A stretch of DNA of 12,072 nucleotides, from contig JAFOIS010000121.1 of assembly GCA_017420605.1 (NCBI GenBank), positions 1 through 12,072 on the forward strand, given 5' to 3'. The stretch's first letter is position 1; each line of letters opens with the position of its first letter. The notes under the pieces are model-generated. The model was not told the DNA's origin. It saw nothing but the letters and a program-made list of their open reading frames with translations, and searched no databases. This DNA is from Lachnospiraceae bacterium. GTDB taxonomy: Bacteria; Bacillota; Clostridia; Lachnospirales; Lachnospiraceae. Positions 6,235 to 12,072 of the stretch are shown one piece after another. A program made the position numbers and the translations under genes.

Positions 6235-7380
6235 ATGGCAGTCAATCGTTTCGTATTAAACGGCATTTCCTATCACGGCCACGGCGCGATCAAAGAGATC
6301 CCCGGCATCGTGAAAAGCAAGGGTTTTAAAAAGGCCTTCGTCGCTTCCGACCCGGGTCTGGTTAAGTTCGGCGTGACATCCCGCGTCACCGATCTGCTCG
6401 CCGAAAACGGCATCGAATTTGAGCTCTATACCGACATCAAGCCGAACCCGACGATCGAAAACGTCCAGCACGGCGTAGACGCCTACCGCGCCTCCGGCGC
6501 CGACTTCATGATCACGATCGGCGGCGGTTCTTCCATGGATACCGGCAAGGGCATCGGCATCATCGTCAATAATCCGGAATACTACGACGTCCGCTCGCTC
6601 GAAGGCGTCGCCCCGACGAAGAACCGCACCGTCTTCACGATCGCCGTTCCGACGACCGGCGGCACCGGCGCGGAATCCACCATCAACTATGTCATCACCG
6701 ACGTGGAGAAGAAACGTAAATTCGTCTGCGTCGACCCCAACGACATCCCGGACGTCGCCGTCGTCGACCCGGATATGATGTCCTCGATGCCGAAGGGCCT
6801 TACGGCTTCCACCGGCATGGACGCGCTGACGCACGCGATCGAAGGCTACACCACGGCCGCCGCCTGGGAACTGGCGGACGTCCTCAACCTGGAGTCGATC
6901 CAGCTCATCGCGAAGAACCTGCGCGCCGCCGTCGCCAATGATCCGGACGGCCGCGAAGGCATGGCGCTTGCCCAGTATGTGACCGCGATGGCCTACTCCA
7001 ACGTCGGTCTCGGCATCGCGCACTCCATGGCGCACACCCTCGGCGCGGTCTATGATACGCCGCACGGCGTCGCCTGCGCGATGATGCTGCCGATCGTCAT
7101 GGAATTCAACCAGGAATACACCGGCGAGAAGTTCAAGGCGATCGCGGAAGCGTTCGGCGTCGATACGGCCGGCATGGATGCCCCTGCCTACCGCAAGGCG
7201 GCGATCGACGCGGTCCGTCAGCTTTCCGTCGACGTAGGTATCCCGACGAAGCTCGAGAAACTTCGCGAGGAAGATCTGCCGTTCCTGTGCGAATCCGCCG
7301 CGGCGGACGCCTGCGCGCCGGGCAACCCGCGCCACGCCTCTCTCGAGGACTTCGAGGCGATGTTCCGCAAACTGATGTAA
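6235..7380 (+). CDS. fucO: iron-containing alcohol dehydrogenase, lactaldehyde reductase / 1,2-propanediol oxidoreductase
   Basis: 381 residues from the ATG at 6235, which has AGGAGGG six bases upstream; an upstream in-frame extension to 6031 crosses the promoter and is rejected. The sequence follows E. coli FucO closely along its length (for example RKFVCVDPNDIP and YSNVGLGIAHSMAH). Metal ligands Asp196, His200, His263 and His277 are all present at the FucO positions. GGGS (97-100) and Asp39 (ASDPG) suit NAD(H) binding with NAD over NADP preference. The enzyme interconverts L-lactaldehyde and 1,2-propanediol in anaerobic fucose/rhamnose breakdown, but related enzymes reduce other short aldehydes, so the physiological substrate is not certain. 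No fucose or rhamnose genes are in view. It is transcribed from its own promoter, divergent from the methyltransferase operon. Confidence 0.93.
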   Translation: MAVNRFVLNGISYHGHGAIKEIPGIVKSKGFKKAFVASDPGLVKFGVTSRVTDLLAENGIEFELYTDIKPNPTIENVQHGVDAYRASGADFMITIGGGSSMDTGKGIGIIVNNPEYYDVRSLEGVAPTKNRTVFTIAVPTTGGTGAESTINYVITDVEKKRKFVCVDPNDIPDVAVVDPDMMSSMPKGLTASTGMDALTHAIEGYTTAAAWELADVLNLESIQLIAKNLRAAVANDPDGREGMALAQYVTAMAYSNVGLGIAHSMAHTLGAVYDTPHGVACAMMLPIVMEFNQEYTGEKFKAIAEAFGVDTAGMDAPAYRKAAIDAVRQLSVDVGIPTKLEKLREEDLPFLCESAAADACAPGNPRHASLEDFEAMFRKLM

Positions 7381-7397
7381 TGCTCTGAAATCGCAGT

Positions 7398-7442
7398 AAA
7401 GATGCCCGGCGGCCGGTCTCCGGCCGCCGGGCAAACATCTTT
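7398..7442 (+). terminator. long GC-rich hairpin after fucO (terminator or intercistronic stem)
   Basis: A perfect 13-base-pair stem (7404-7416 with 7420-7432) with a TCT loop is extended by AAAGAT (7398-7403) pairing with ATCTTT (7437-7442) across a four-base AAAC bulge. No proper U run follows. The downstream gene's ribosome binding site (AAAGGA) begins two bases after it and no new promoter is evident. A partial terminator or mRNA-stabilising stem between two co-transcribed genes is more likely than a full stop. Confidence 0.6.
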
Positions 7443-7457
7443 CAGAAAGGATTTCCC

Positions 7458-8429
7458 ATGAAGATCGGACTTCTGGGCTGCGGTTCCATCGCACGCACCA
7501 TTGCCGCCACCCTTATGAAAATGGAAGAAGCCGAATGCTATGCCGCCTCTTCGAGAACCGCGGAAAAAGCGGAAGCCTTTGCGTGGGAATTCGGTTTTGA
7601 AAAGGCGTACGGTTCTTATGAGGAGATGCTCCGCGACCCCGCGGTCGACCTCGTTTATATTGCGACGCCGCATTCGCATCACGCTCTCTGGATGGCGGAG
7701 GCCATCAAATACGGCAAACCGGTGCTGTGCGAAAAAGCGTTCACCGTCAACGCAAACGAGGCCGCGCAGGTCCGGGATCTTGCGCACTCGCACGGCGTAT
7801 TTGCCGCAGAGGCGATCTGGACGCGGTATATGCCCTCCCGGGCGATCATCGACGAAATGCTGCAAAGCGGGATCATCGGCGAAGTGACCGCGCTTTCCGC
7901 AAACCTCTCCTATCCGGTCTTTCACCGTGAGCGCCTCCGGGAGCCCCGCCTTGCGGGCGGCGCGCTGCTCGACGTCGGCGTCTACGGCATCAATTTCGCG
8001 CTGATGCATTTCGGCTCCGCGATAGAACGGATCGAAAGCTCCGTGCAGATGACCGAAACGGGCGTCGACGGTATGGAAAGCATTACCCTCTTCTATAAGA
8101 ACGGGCGTATGGCGCAGATCTTTGCCGGCATCCTTGCGAGATCGGACCGTCAGGGTATCTTTTACGGCGACAGGGGCTACATCGTCGTGGAGAATATCAA
8201 CAACCCCCGTTCGGTATCCGCGTATGACACAGGCGACCGGCTGCTCCGGAAGGTGACGGTGCCCGCGCAGATAAGCGGTTATGAGTATGAATTCCTGGAA
8301 TGCATGCAGGCGGTCCGGGAAGGCAGGACCGAAAGCACGTCCATGCCGCTTGCCGAAAGCGTGCATATGATGGAGATCATGGACAGCATCCGCGCGCAGT
8401 GGGGACTTGTCTATCCGATGGAAAAATAA
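7458..8429 (+). CDS. Gfo/Idh/MocA-family NAD(P)-dependent oxidoreductase
   Basis: 323 residues. The N-terminal Rossmann fold (about 1-120) starts with the nucleotide loop GLLGCGSIA (4-12) and shows YIATPHSHH and the EKx motif as CEKAFTVN, with Ala where many members have Pro. The C-terminal alpha/beta domain contains GGALLDVGVYGI, the usual dimer and substrate-binding segment. The length and pattern resemble the branch with dimeric dihydrodiol dehydrogenases and sugar dehydrogenases. The substrate is probably a sugar, inositol or related polyol but cannot be named from sequence. AAAGGA lies before the ATG. It follows fucO by 77 bases across a strong hairpin and probably shares its transcript. 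It converges on the Uma2 gene. Confidence 0.9.
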   Translation: MKIGLLGCGSIARTIAATLMKMEEAECYAASSRTAEKAEAFAWEFGFEKAYGSYEEMLRDPAVDLVYIATPHSHHALWMAEAIKYGKPVLCEKAFTVNANEAAQVRDLAHSHGVFAAEAIWTRYMPSRAIIDEMLQSGIIGEVTALSANLSYPVFHRERLREPRLAGGALLDVGVYGINFALMHFGSAIERIESSVQMTETGVDGMESITLFYKNGRMAQIFAGILARSDRQGIFYGDRGYIVVENINNPRSVSAYDTGDRLLRKVTVPAQISGYEYEFLECMQAVREGRTESTSMPLAESVHMMEIMDSIRAQWGLVYPMEK

Positions 8430-8450
8430 AAACAGTGTCTTTCAGACTGT
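8422..8450 (-). terminator. terminator of the XRE-Uma2 gene, overlapping the end of the Gfo/Idh gene
   Basis: On the minus strand, ACAGTCT (8450-8444) pairs with AG-AC-TGT (8440-8432, two-base bulge) around a GAA loop, followed by TTTTATTTTT (8431-8422). The U run overlies the last codons and stop of the convergent Gfo/Idh gene. The stem is short, so efficiency may be moderate. Confidence 0.55.
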
Positions 8451-8471
8451 AAATATCCTCTGCAAACGTAT

Positions 8472-8509
8472 TATATCAGGCTGCCTTCAGATATATCTTT
8501 TTATTTTTT
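8472..8509 (+). terminator. terminator of the Gfo/Idh gene, overlapping the end of the XRE-Uma2 gene
   Basis: TATATC (8472-8477) pairs with GATATA (8490-8495) and AGG with CCT inside, with a TCA bulge on the 3' side; a U-rich run (8498-8509) follows. The U run lies inside the last codons of the convergent Uma2 gene, where it is read as Lys-rich sequence on the other strand. The stem is AU-rich and imperfect, so this is a moderate call. Confidence 0.5.
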
Positions 8510-9305
8510 CGAAGATCCGTTCAAAATCTATGGTGCACTCGCCTCCCGAGATCCCAACCGGCACTTTATCGTGGAAAGAATAAACTTTCTTCGGAAGGTC
8601 GTGCTCCAGGTCGAAAACGATGACCTGCAGCCGGTCCGGATCCACGACCCAGTATTCCCGGACACCGGCATTCCGGTATTTATACAGTTTCAGCAAAAGG
8701 TCGTGGGAACGGCTCGACGGCGACAGGATCTCACAGGCAAAGTCCGGCGCGCCATTGAGCCGCCGGGGATCCATGTCAGTCCGGCCGCAGACAATATACA
8801 GATCCGGCTGGACCATCGTGCGGTCATCATTGTCCAGCCGCACATCGGAAGGCGCCATAAACAGTTCGCATTCCGGATGCGCGTCTACACACGGGACAAG
8901 CTCATAATGGAGACGCCCCAGAATCGCCTGATGGATATGCTGCGGCGACGCCAAATCGTAAAAAACGCCGTCGATCAGTTCGACGCGGCAGTCGTCCGGC
9001 AGCGCATAATAATCCTCGAGGGTATAACTGCCCTGTTTCGGGTCCGCCGCATAGGCAAGAGCATCCTCACGGATCATCACATCCGAAGGCAACGGGATAT
9101 AATCGGCATAACGGATCGCAGCTGGCACACCTGTTTCTGCGCCGAGAACCCGTTCCAGCGCTTCCACCGTTTTTCGTCTTGGCGCATCCGTGACTCCGGC
9201 AAAGATCTTCTGCACCGTTCCAAGCGGGATGCCGGACTTTTCCGCTATCATTTCATTCGTATATCCCAATGCCTTCTTTCTTTGCTGAAGTTCCCTGACC
9301 GTCAT
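8487..9305 (-). CDS. XRE-family helix-turn-helix fused to a Uma2 (DUF820, PD-(D/E)XK-fold) domain
   Basis: 272 residues from the ATG at 9305, which has GGGAGGT seven bases upstream; an in-frame ATG at 9338 would overrun that site. Residues 1-56 are an XRE-like DNA-binding domain (MIAEKSGIPLGTVQKIFAG is the helix-turn-helix). Residues about 95-255 are a Uma2/DUF820 domain: YYALPDDCRVELIDG, QPDLYIVC with Asp168, CEILSPSS with Glu192, and LLLKLYKY with Lys206, followed by REYWVVDP. Asp168, Glu192 and the downstream basic residue fit the restriction-endonuclease-like fold. The biological role of the Uma2 family is unknown, and nuclease activity is inferred from fold only. It is a single-gene unit, with a palindrome over its putative promoter that may be its own operator. 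Confidence 0.9.
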   Translation of the reverse strand: MTVRELQQRKKALGYTNEMIAEKSGIPLGTVQKIFAGVTDAPRRKTVEALERVLGAETGVPAAIRYADYIPLPSDVMIREDALAYAADPKQGSYTLEDYYALPDDCRVELIDGVFYDLASPQHIHQAILGRLHYELVPCVDAHPECELFMAPSDVRLDNDDRTMVQPDLYIVCGRTDMDPRRLNGAPDFACEILSPSSRSHDLLLKLYKYRNAGVREYWVVDPDRLQVIVFDLEHDLPKKVYSFHDKVPVGISGGECTIDFERIFEKIKRYI

Positions 9306-9361
9306 AATAATACCTCCCTGCGCGTTTCTCCCTGACATGCGGCTTTTATTCCATCTATGTT

Positions 9362-9396
9362 ATGATAATGTTATCATGATTCGCGCCTTTAAGCAA
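9362..9396 (-). promoter_or_regulatory. candidate promoter and operator palindrome of the XRE-Uma2 gene
   Basis: On the minus strand, TTGCTT (9396-9391) and TAACAT (9373-9368) are 17 bases apart, about 60 bases before the ATG; matches to consensus are modest. The perfect inverted repeat ATGATAA-TG-TTATCAT (9362-9377) covers the -10 box and start site. An XRE-type protein encoded directly downstream could bind it and repress its own gene; this is inference. Confidence 0.5.
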
Positions 9397-9525
9397 CCGT
9401 TATATTGCCGTATTATGGAAATATCCGCCGATGATTTGCGGCTTTATGGTAATAATATGGCGTCACGGTCATGCGGCGGGCCGGGATGGAAAGTGCGGAT
9501 GTGCCTCCATGCCGCTTGCGGAAAT

Positions 9526-9553
9526 AAAAACCGGCGCTTCAGAAAAGCGCCGG
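9526..9553 (-). terminator. intrinsic terminator of the acetyltransferase operon
   Basis: On the minus strand, CCGGCGCTT (9553-9545) pairs perfectly with AAGCGCCGG (9539-9531) around a five-base loop, followed by TTTTT. The 5' arm and loop include the last codons and the stop of the acetyltransferase gene, so the hairpin begins inside the coding region. The rest of 9339-9525 holds the Uma2 promoter region and no gene I can support. Confidence 0.88.
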
Positions 9554-10162
9554 ATCGTCTGAAAGCGCCCGTGCGAGCGCGATTTCTTCCTGCCAGTATT
9601 TCGTGTCCTCTTCCGTGACCTTCCGGATCACGCGGCAGGGATTGCCCGCGGCGACGACACCGGACGGGATATCTTTCACGACGACGCTCCCCGCGCCGAT
9701 CACGACGTCGTCCCCGATCGTGACCCCGGGGCAGACCGTCGTCCCGCCGCCGATCCATACGCGGCTTCCGATCGTGATCGGGCGTCCGTATTCGACGCCC
9801 GTCGCGCGCACCGCAGGATCGATGGGGTGGTTGACGGCATAGAGTCCGACCTTCGGGCCGAACATGACGTCGTCACCGATCACGATCTGCCCGCAGTCGA
9901 GGAATGCGCAGTCATAATTGCAGTAAAAATGCTTCCCTATGTGCGTATTGATCCCGTAATCGCAGTGGAGCGGCGGATCGATCCACACGCCTTCCCCCAC
10001 TTCCGCAAAAAGTTCCCGTATCAGTTCCCGGCGTCTCTCCCCTTCCGTTTCCGAAGTCTCACCGATCAGCCCCGTAAGGCGCACGGCGTTCCGGTGCGCC
10101 GCCAGAAGCTCCGCGTCCAGGCGGTACAGTTTGCCATTCAGCTGCAGTTCTTTCGCGTTCAT
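9539..10162 (-). CDS. sugar O-acetyltransferase (maltose/galactoside acetyltransferase family, hexapeptide repeat), catalytic His intact
   Basis: 207 residues. The N-terminal helical Mac segment (about 1-60) precedes a left-handed beta-helix of hexapeptide repeats (ITIGSRVWIGGGTTVCPG and after). The catalytic histidine is His112 in NHPID, matching His115 of LacA and His113 of Maa; Asn82 and Asp89 are also in place. The [12 protein letters not shown] tail motif is typical. The family transfers acetyl from acetyl-CoA to a sugar hydroxyl in the cytoplasm as a trimer; the acceptor here is unknown. GAGG overlaps the stop region of the upstream acetyltransferase gene ten bases away, so the two are probably coupled. 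It is last in the operon and ends in an intrinsic terminator. Confidence 0.93.
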   Translation of the reverse strand: MNAKELQLNGKLYRLDAELLAAHRNAVRLTGLIGETSETEGERRRELIRELFAEVGEGVWIDPPLHCDYGINTHIGKHFYCNYDCAFLDCGQIVIGDDVMFGPKVGLYAVNHPIDPAVRATGVEYGRPITIGSRVWIGGGTTVCPGVTIGDDVVIGAGSVVVKDIPSGVVAAGNPCRVIRKVTEEDTKYWQEEIALARALSDDPALF

Positions 10163-10172
10163 AGCCGTATCC

Positions 10173-10739
10173 TCATACCACCGGCATATCGCAGAGCGTC
10201 CGGTAATCCGTAAGTTCCTTCTCCCAGTAAAGCCTGTCCTTTTCCGTGATCTTCCGCATCACGCGGCAGGGGTTTCCCGCGGCCACGACATTCGGCGGGA
10301 TGTCCTCCGTGACGATGCTGCCCGCGCCGATCACTGTGCCTTCGCCGATATGCACGCCGGAGCATACGACGCTCGTCCCGCCGATCCAGACGTCGTCGCC
10401 GATTTCGACCGGCCCCGTCTCCGCAAGAAGGATCACCTTCGGCCCGAACTGCACATGATTTCCGATCACGACCGGATGACGTCCGGTCACGGCACAGCCG
10501 CTGTTGGCAAAGAAACGGTCTCCGGCAAAGACGCTCTTTCCAAACTGACAATGGAACGGCGATTTGATGAGCGGCGCCTCCCCGCATAACGAAAAGAGCT
10601 CCGAAAGAAGCTCTTTTCTCTTATCCCGCTCCGCTGCGGGCAGATTGTTATACAGGCGCGAAAGAGCCGCGCTTCGAAGATATTCCTGCCGGAGACTGCC
10701 AACCGGAAGCGGCAGGGATCCCGTATCCGTCTTCGTCAT
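10173..10739 (-). CDS. hexapeptide-repeat acetyltransferase homologue lacking the catalytic-histidine loop
   Basis: 188 residues, same architecture as the downstream acetyltransferase: helical N-terminal segment (about 14-60), then a left-handed beta-helix with [21 protein letters not shown] and [16 protein letters not shown]. Compared with the downstream copy, about 15 residues are missing after GPKV (residues 99-102): the loop with NHPID and the catalytic histidine is gone and the chain passes straight to [12 protein letters not shown]. The FLD segment is also changed (CAVTGRHP). The reading frame is intact, so this is not a recent frameshift. It may be non-catalytic, a partner subunit of the active copy, or an enzyme with another chemistry. 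Its ATG overlaps the upstream stop as ATGA, showing tight coupling to the Cys-rich membrane protein. Confidence 0.85.
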   Translation of the reverse strand: MTKTDTGSLPLPVGSLRQEYLRSAALSRLYNNLPAAERDKRKELLSELFSLCGEAPLIKSPFHCQFGKSVFAGDRFFANSGCAVTGRHPVVIGNHVQFGPKVILLAETGPVEIGDDVWIGGTSVVCSGVHIGEGTVIGAGSIVTEDIPPNVVAAGNPCRVMRKITEKDRLYWEKELTDYRTLCDMPVV

Positions 10740-12067
10740 TCTTCTTCCGGTCTGTAGGACCGCACGAAGATACGCTTTGATGCCCGGAAGAAATCCTTGA
10801 CCGTGCAGCCGGCACGGCCGGACGAAGCGCAGGCGCAGGCACAGGCGCAGCTGGACACGCAGGCGCAGGAAGAGGCGCAGGCGCAGCTGGAAGCACAGGA
10901 AGACCGGTGGGAACTGCTGCTGCCGGAACTGCGGCTTCTTGTGTGCGAACTGCCGGAATAATGATGGCGCGAACCTCCCGAATGCGAATGGCTGACCGGC
11001 ACATACAGAACGTCGACGTGGATATAGGAGTTCGGGGAATCGCCGTACCGGTAGGTACCGTCTTTCGTGTATTTCTCCGGCTTTTCGATCTGGTTCTCTT
11101 CCACGATCTCCTTATGCTTGATCATGCTGTGTCCGCAGAACGGGCAGTTGTCCTTGCCTTCCTCGCGTCCCGCGCCGCATCCCGGGCAGGTGTCGTAATA
11201 GTCGATCTTCGTGCGGATGATCTTCTTTTCCTTCGCAGCGGGCGCGGACGTGCCGCCGCCGAATCCGAGGCCTCCCGAGATCCATCTTATGAAACGTACG
11301 ACGAGCATGATCGGGATCGCCATGATCCCGAGGAATACGAGAAGCCCAAGGATCATCTCGAACACGTCGGAAGCAGAACTTCCGCCGTTATAATTGTTAT
11401 TGCCATTTCCGTTGTAATCATAATCGTCGCCGCCCCCATCCGCCTGGCGGTCGACGGAAAAGCCGAACGCCTCGTTCGGATAGACGACCGTCATCGTATA
11501 GGTATTCCCGGCGGATACGGAAGTCCGGAAGACGAGATAGCCGTCCTCCATAAGGCAGTCCGGCTGCCAGGCGCCCGCGTTTTCGTCGTTCCAGCGGATC
11601 ACCAGTTCGTCGATATCCATGCCGTCAAACCAAGCGGGGGTGAAGGTATAGACCGTCTCGCCTTCGACGAATTTGTCGATCTGGTACATATGATCCTGGA
11701 TCATGGAAAACTCGACGGCCGCAATCTCATCCTCGTAATAGGAACGGTCCAGATAGATCGCGAGAGAATTCCCGTTGTCCTCGATGTGGTCGATGGTATC
11801 GCTTACGGGCGTGATCTGCGTGTGGTACCGGTTCGGAACACCGAGGTCGATCCACTCCAGCGCGCCGATCGAGTCATCCAGGACCTTCCATTCGATATAG
11901 TAATTCATGGAAAGGGACGCGTCCGCGTTGACGTCGACGGTGATCGTGAAGTTCAGGATCTCGTCGGTCGGGTCAGCTTTGACGGAAACGGCGCCGAAGA
12001 GGAAGCAGGCCGCAAATACGGCTGCAAGAAGCAGGCCTTTTACCGTTTTATATACTCGCTTTTTCAT
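10736..12067 (-). CDS. secreted/membrane DUF2207-like protein with zinc ribbon and ten-cysteine C-terminal tail
   Basis: 443 residues. A signal peptide (1-31, likely cleavage after VKA) is followed by a beta-rich extracellular domain (about 32-205) similar in pattern to DUF2207 proteins, an acidic Gly/Asn linker (208-232) and one membrane segment (about 235-262). The remainder, expected in the cytoplasm, has a zinc ribbon (Cys294, 297, 308, 311), a Ser/His-rich stretch (359-390) and a Cys-Ala-Ser tail with ten cysteines between 391 and 421 (mostly CA and CASS units), then a basic segment ending in EEE. The function is unknown. It is first in an operon with two acetyltransferase genes, overlapping the next by four bases. 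Its promoter lies beyond the window. Topology is predicted by eye; the DUF2207 assignment is tentative. Confidence 0.8.
   Translation of the reverse strand: MKKRVYKTVKGLLLAAVFAACFLFGAVSVKADPTDEILNFTITVDVNADASLSMNYYIEWKVLDDSIGALEWIDLGVPNRYHTQITPVSDTIDHIEDNGNSLAIYLDRSYYEDEIAAVEFSMIQDHMYQIDKFVEGETVYTFTPAWFDGMDIDELVIRWNDENAGAWQPDCLMEDGYLVFRTSVSAGNTYTMTVVYPNEAFGFSVDRQADGGGDDYDYNGNGNNNYNGGSSASDVFEMILGLLVFLGIMAIPIMLVVRFIRWISGGLGFGGGTSAPAAKEKKIIRTKIDYYDTCPGCGAGREEGKDNCPFCGHSMIKHKEIVEENQIEKPEKYTKDGTYRYGDSPNSYIHVDVLYVPVSHSHSGGSRHHYSGSSHTRSRSSGSSSSHRSSCASSCACASSCACVSSCACACACASSGRAGCTVKDFFRASKRIFVRSYRPEEE
10805..10897 (-). repeat. coding repeat for the Cys-Ala-Ser tail
   Basis: A stretch of short TGCGCC/TCCAGC-type units encodes ten cysteines (residues 391-421) in CA and SSCA patterns. 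Codons vary between TGC and TGT, and GCC, GCT and GCG are mixed in places, so the pattern is not a pure DNA microsatellite. That suggests it is kept at the protein level. Confidence 0.75.
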
Positions 12068-12072
12068 CAGCA

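Noticed and set aside
6256..7494. Minus-strand open frame of 412 codons opposite fucO
   Set aside because: Antisense to a gene with all FucO ligands; Arg/Val/Asp-rich shadow translation. The same applies to the 382-codon frame at 7218-8366.
9337..9618. Plus-strand frame of 93 codons between the Uma2 and acetyltransferase genes
   Set aside because: It crosses the Uma2 promoter region, an intrinsic terminator and the end of an antisense gene, and has no family resemblance.
10805..10897. CRISPR-like or tandem DNA repeat
   Set aside because: The repetition is in-frame coding for Cys/Ala/Ser, with no spacers and with varied codons.

Overview
The window looks like chromosomal DNA from a GC-rich, strictly anaerobic Clostridia-type bacterium (Bacillota; an uncultured gut or rumen Lachnospiraceae/Oscillospiraceae relative is my best guess). 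The reasons are strong AGGAGG-type ribosome binding sites, compact operons with one- to four-base junctions, intrinsic terminators, an oxygen-sensitive corrinoid methyl-transfer module and a FucO-type iron alcohol dehydrogenase. No tRNA, rRNA, CRISPR array, insertion sequence or phage gene was seen. Twelve protein genes are supported. One of them, the corrinoid activator at the left edge, runs off the window and was recovered by hand translation of the minus strand.

Left block (1-5968, minus strand, read right to left): a DUF4139 protein with a C-terminal zinc ribbon, two tandem homocysteine S-methyltransferase-domain proteins about 72% identical to each other, a 166-base gap, a cobalamin-binding corrinoid protein, a DUF2284 cysteine-rich protein, an intrinsic terminator, and a RACo-like ATP-dependent reductive activator ([2Fe-2S] domain plus ASKHA domain). 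Together this reads as a corrinoid-dependent methyltransferase system: a methyl donor feeds the corrinoid protein, a methyltransferase passes the methyl group on (homocysteine is the obvious acceptor), and the activator rescues oxidised Co(II). No folate-binding methyltransferase domain is in view. One of the two paralogues carries Gln where the other has the conserved Glu expected to hold homocysteine, which suggests a division of labour.

Middle block (5969-8429, plus strand): a divergent intergenic region with a good sigma-A-like promoter, then a fucO-like lactaldehyde/1,2-propanediol oxidoreductase, a long GC-rich hairpin, and a Gfo/Idh/MocA oxidoreductase.

Right block (8430-12072, minus strand): an XRE helix-turn-helix/Uma2 nuclease-fold fusion convergent with the Gfo/Idh gene, with a palindrome over its putative -10 box; then an operon (read right to left) of a secreted or membrane DUF2207-like protein with a zinc ribbon and a ten-cysteine Cys-Ala-Ser tail, and two hexapeptide-repeat acetyltransferases. 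The first acetyltransferase, joined by an ATGA overlap, has lost the catalytic-histidine loop; the second retains it.

The most interesting parts are the paired methyltransferases in a corrinoid operon, the Cys-rich tail protein coupled to a probably non-catalytic acetyltransferase, and the terminator that separates the activator from the rest of its operon.
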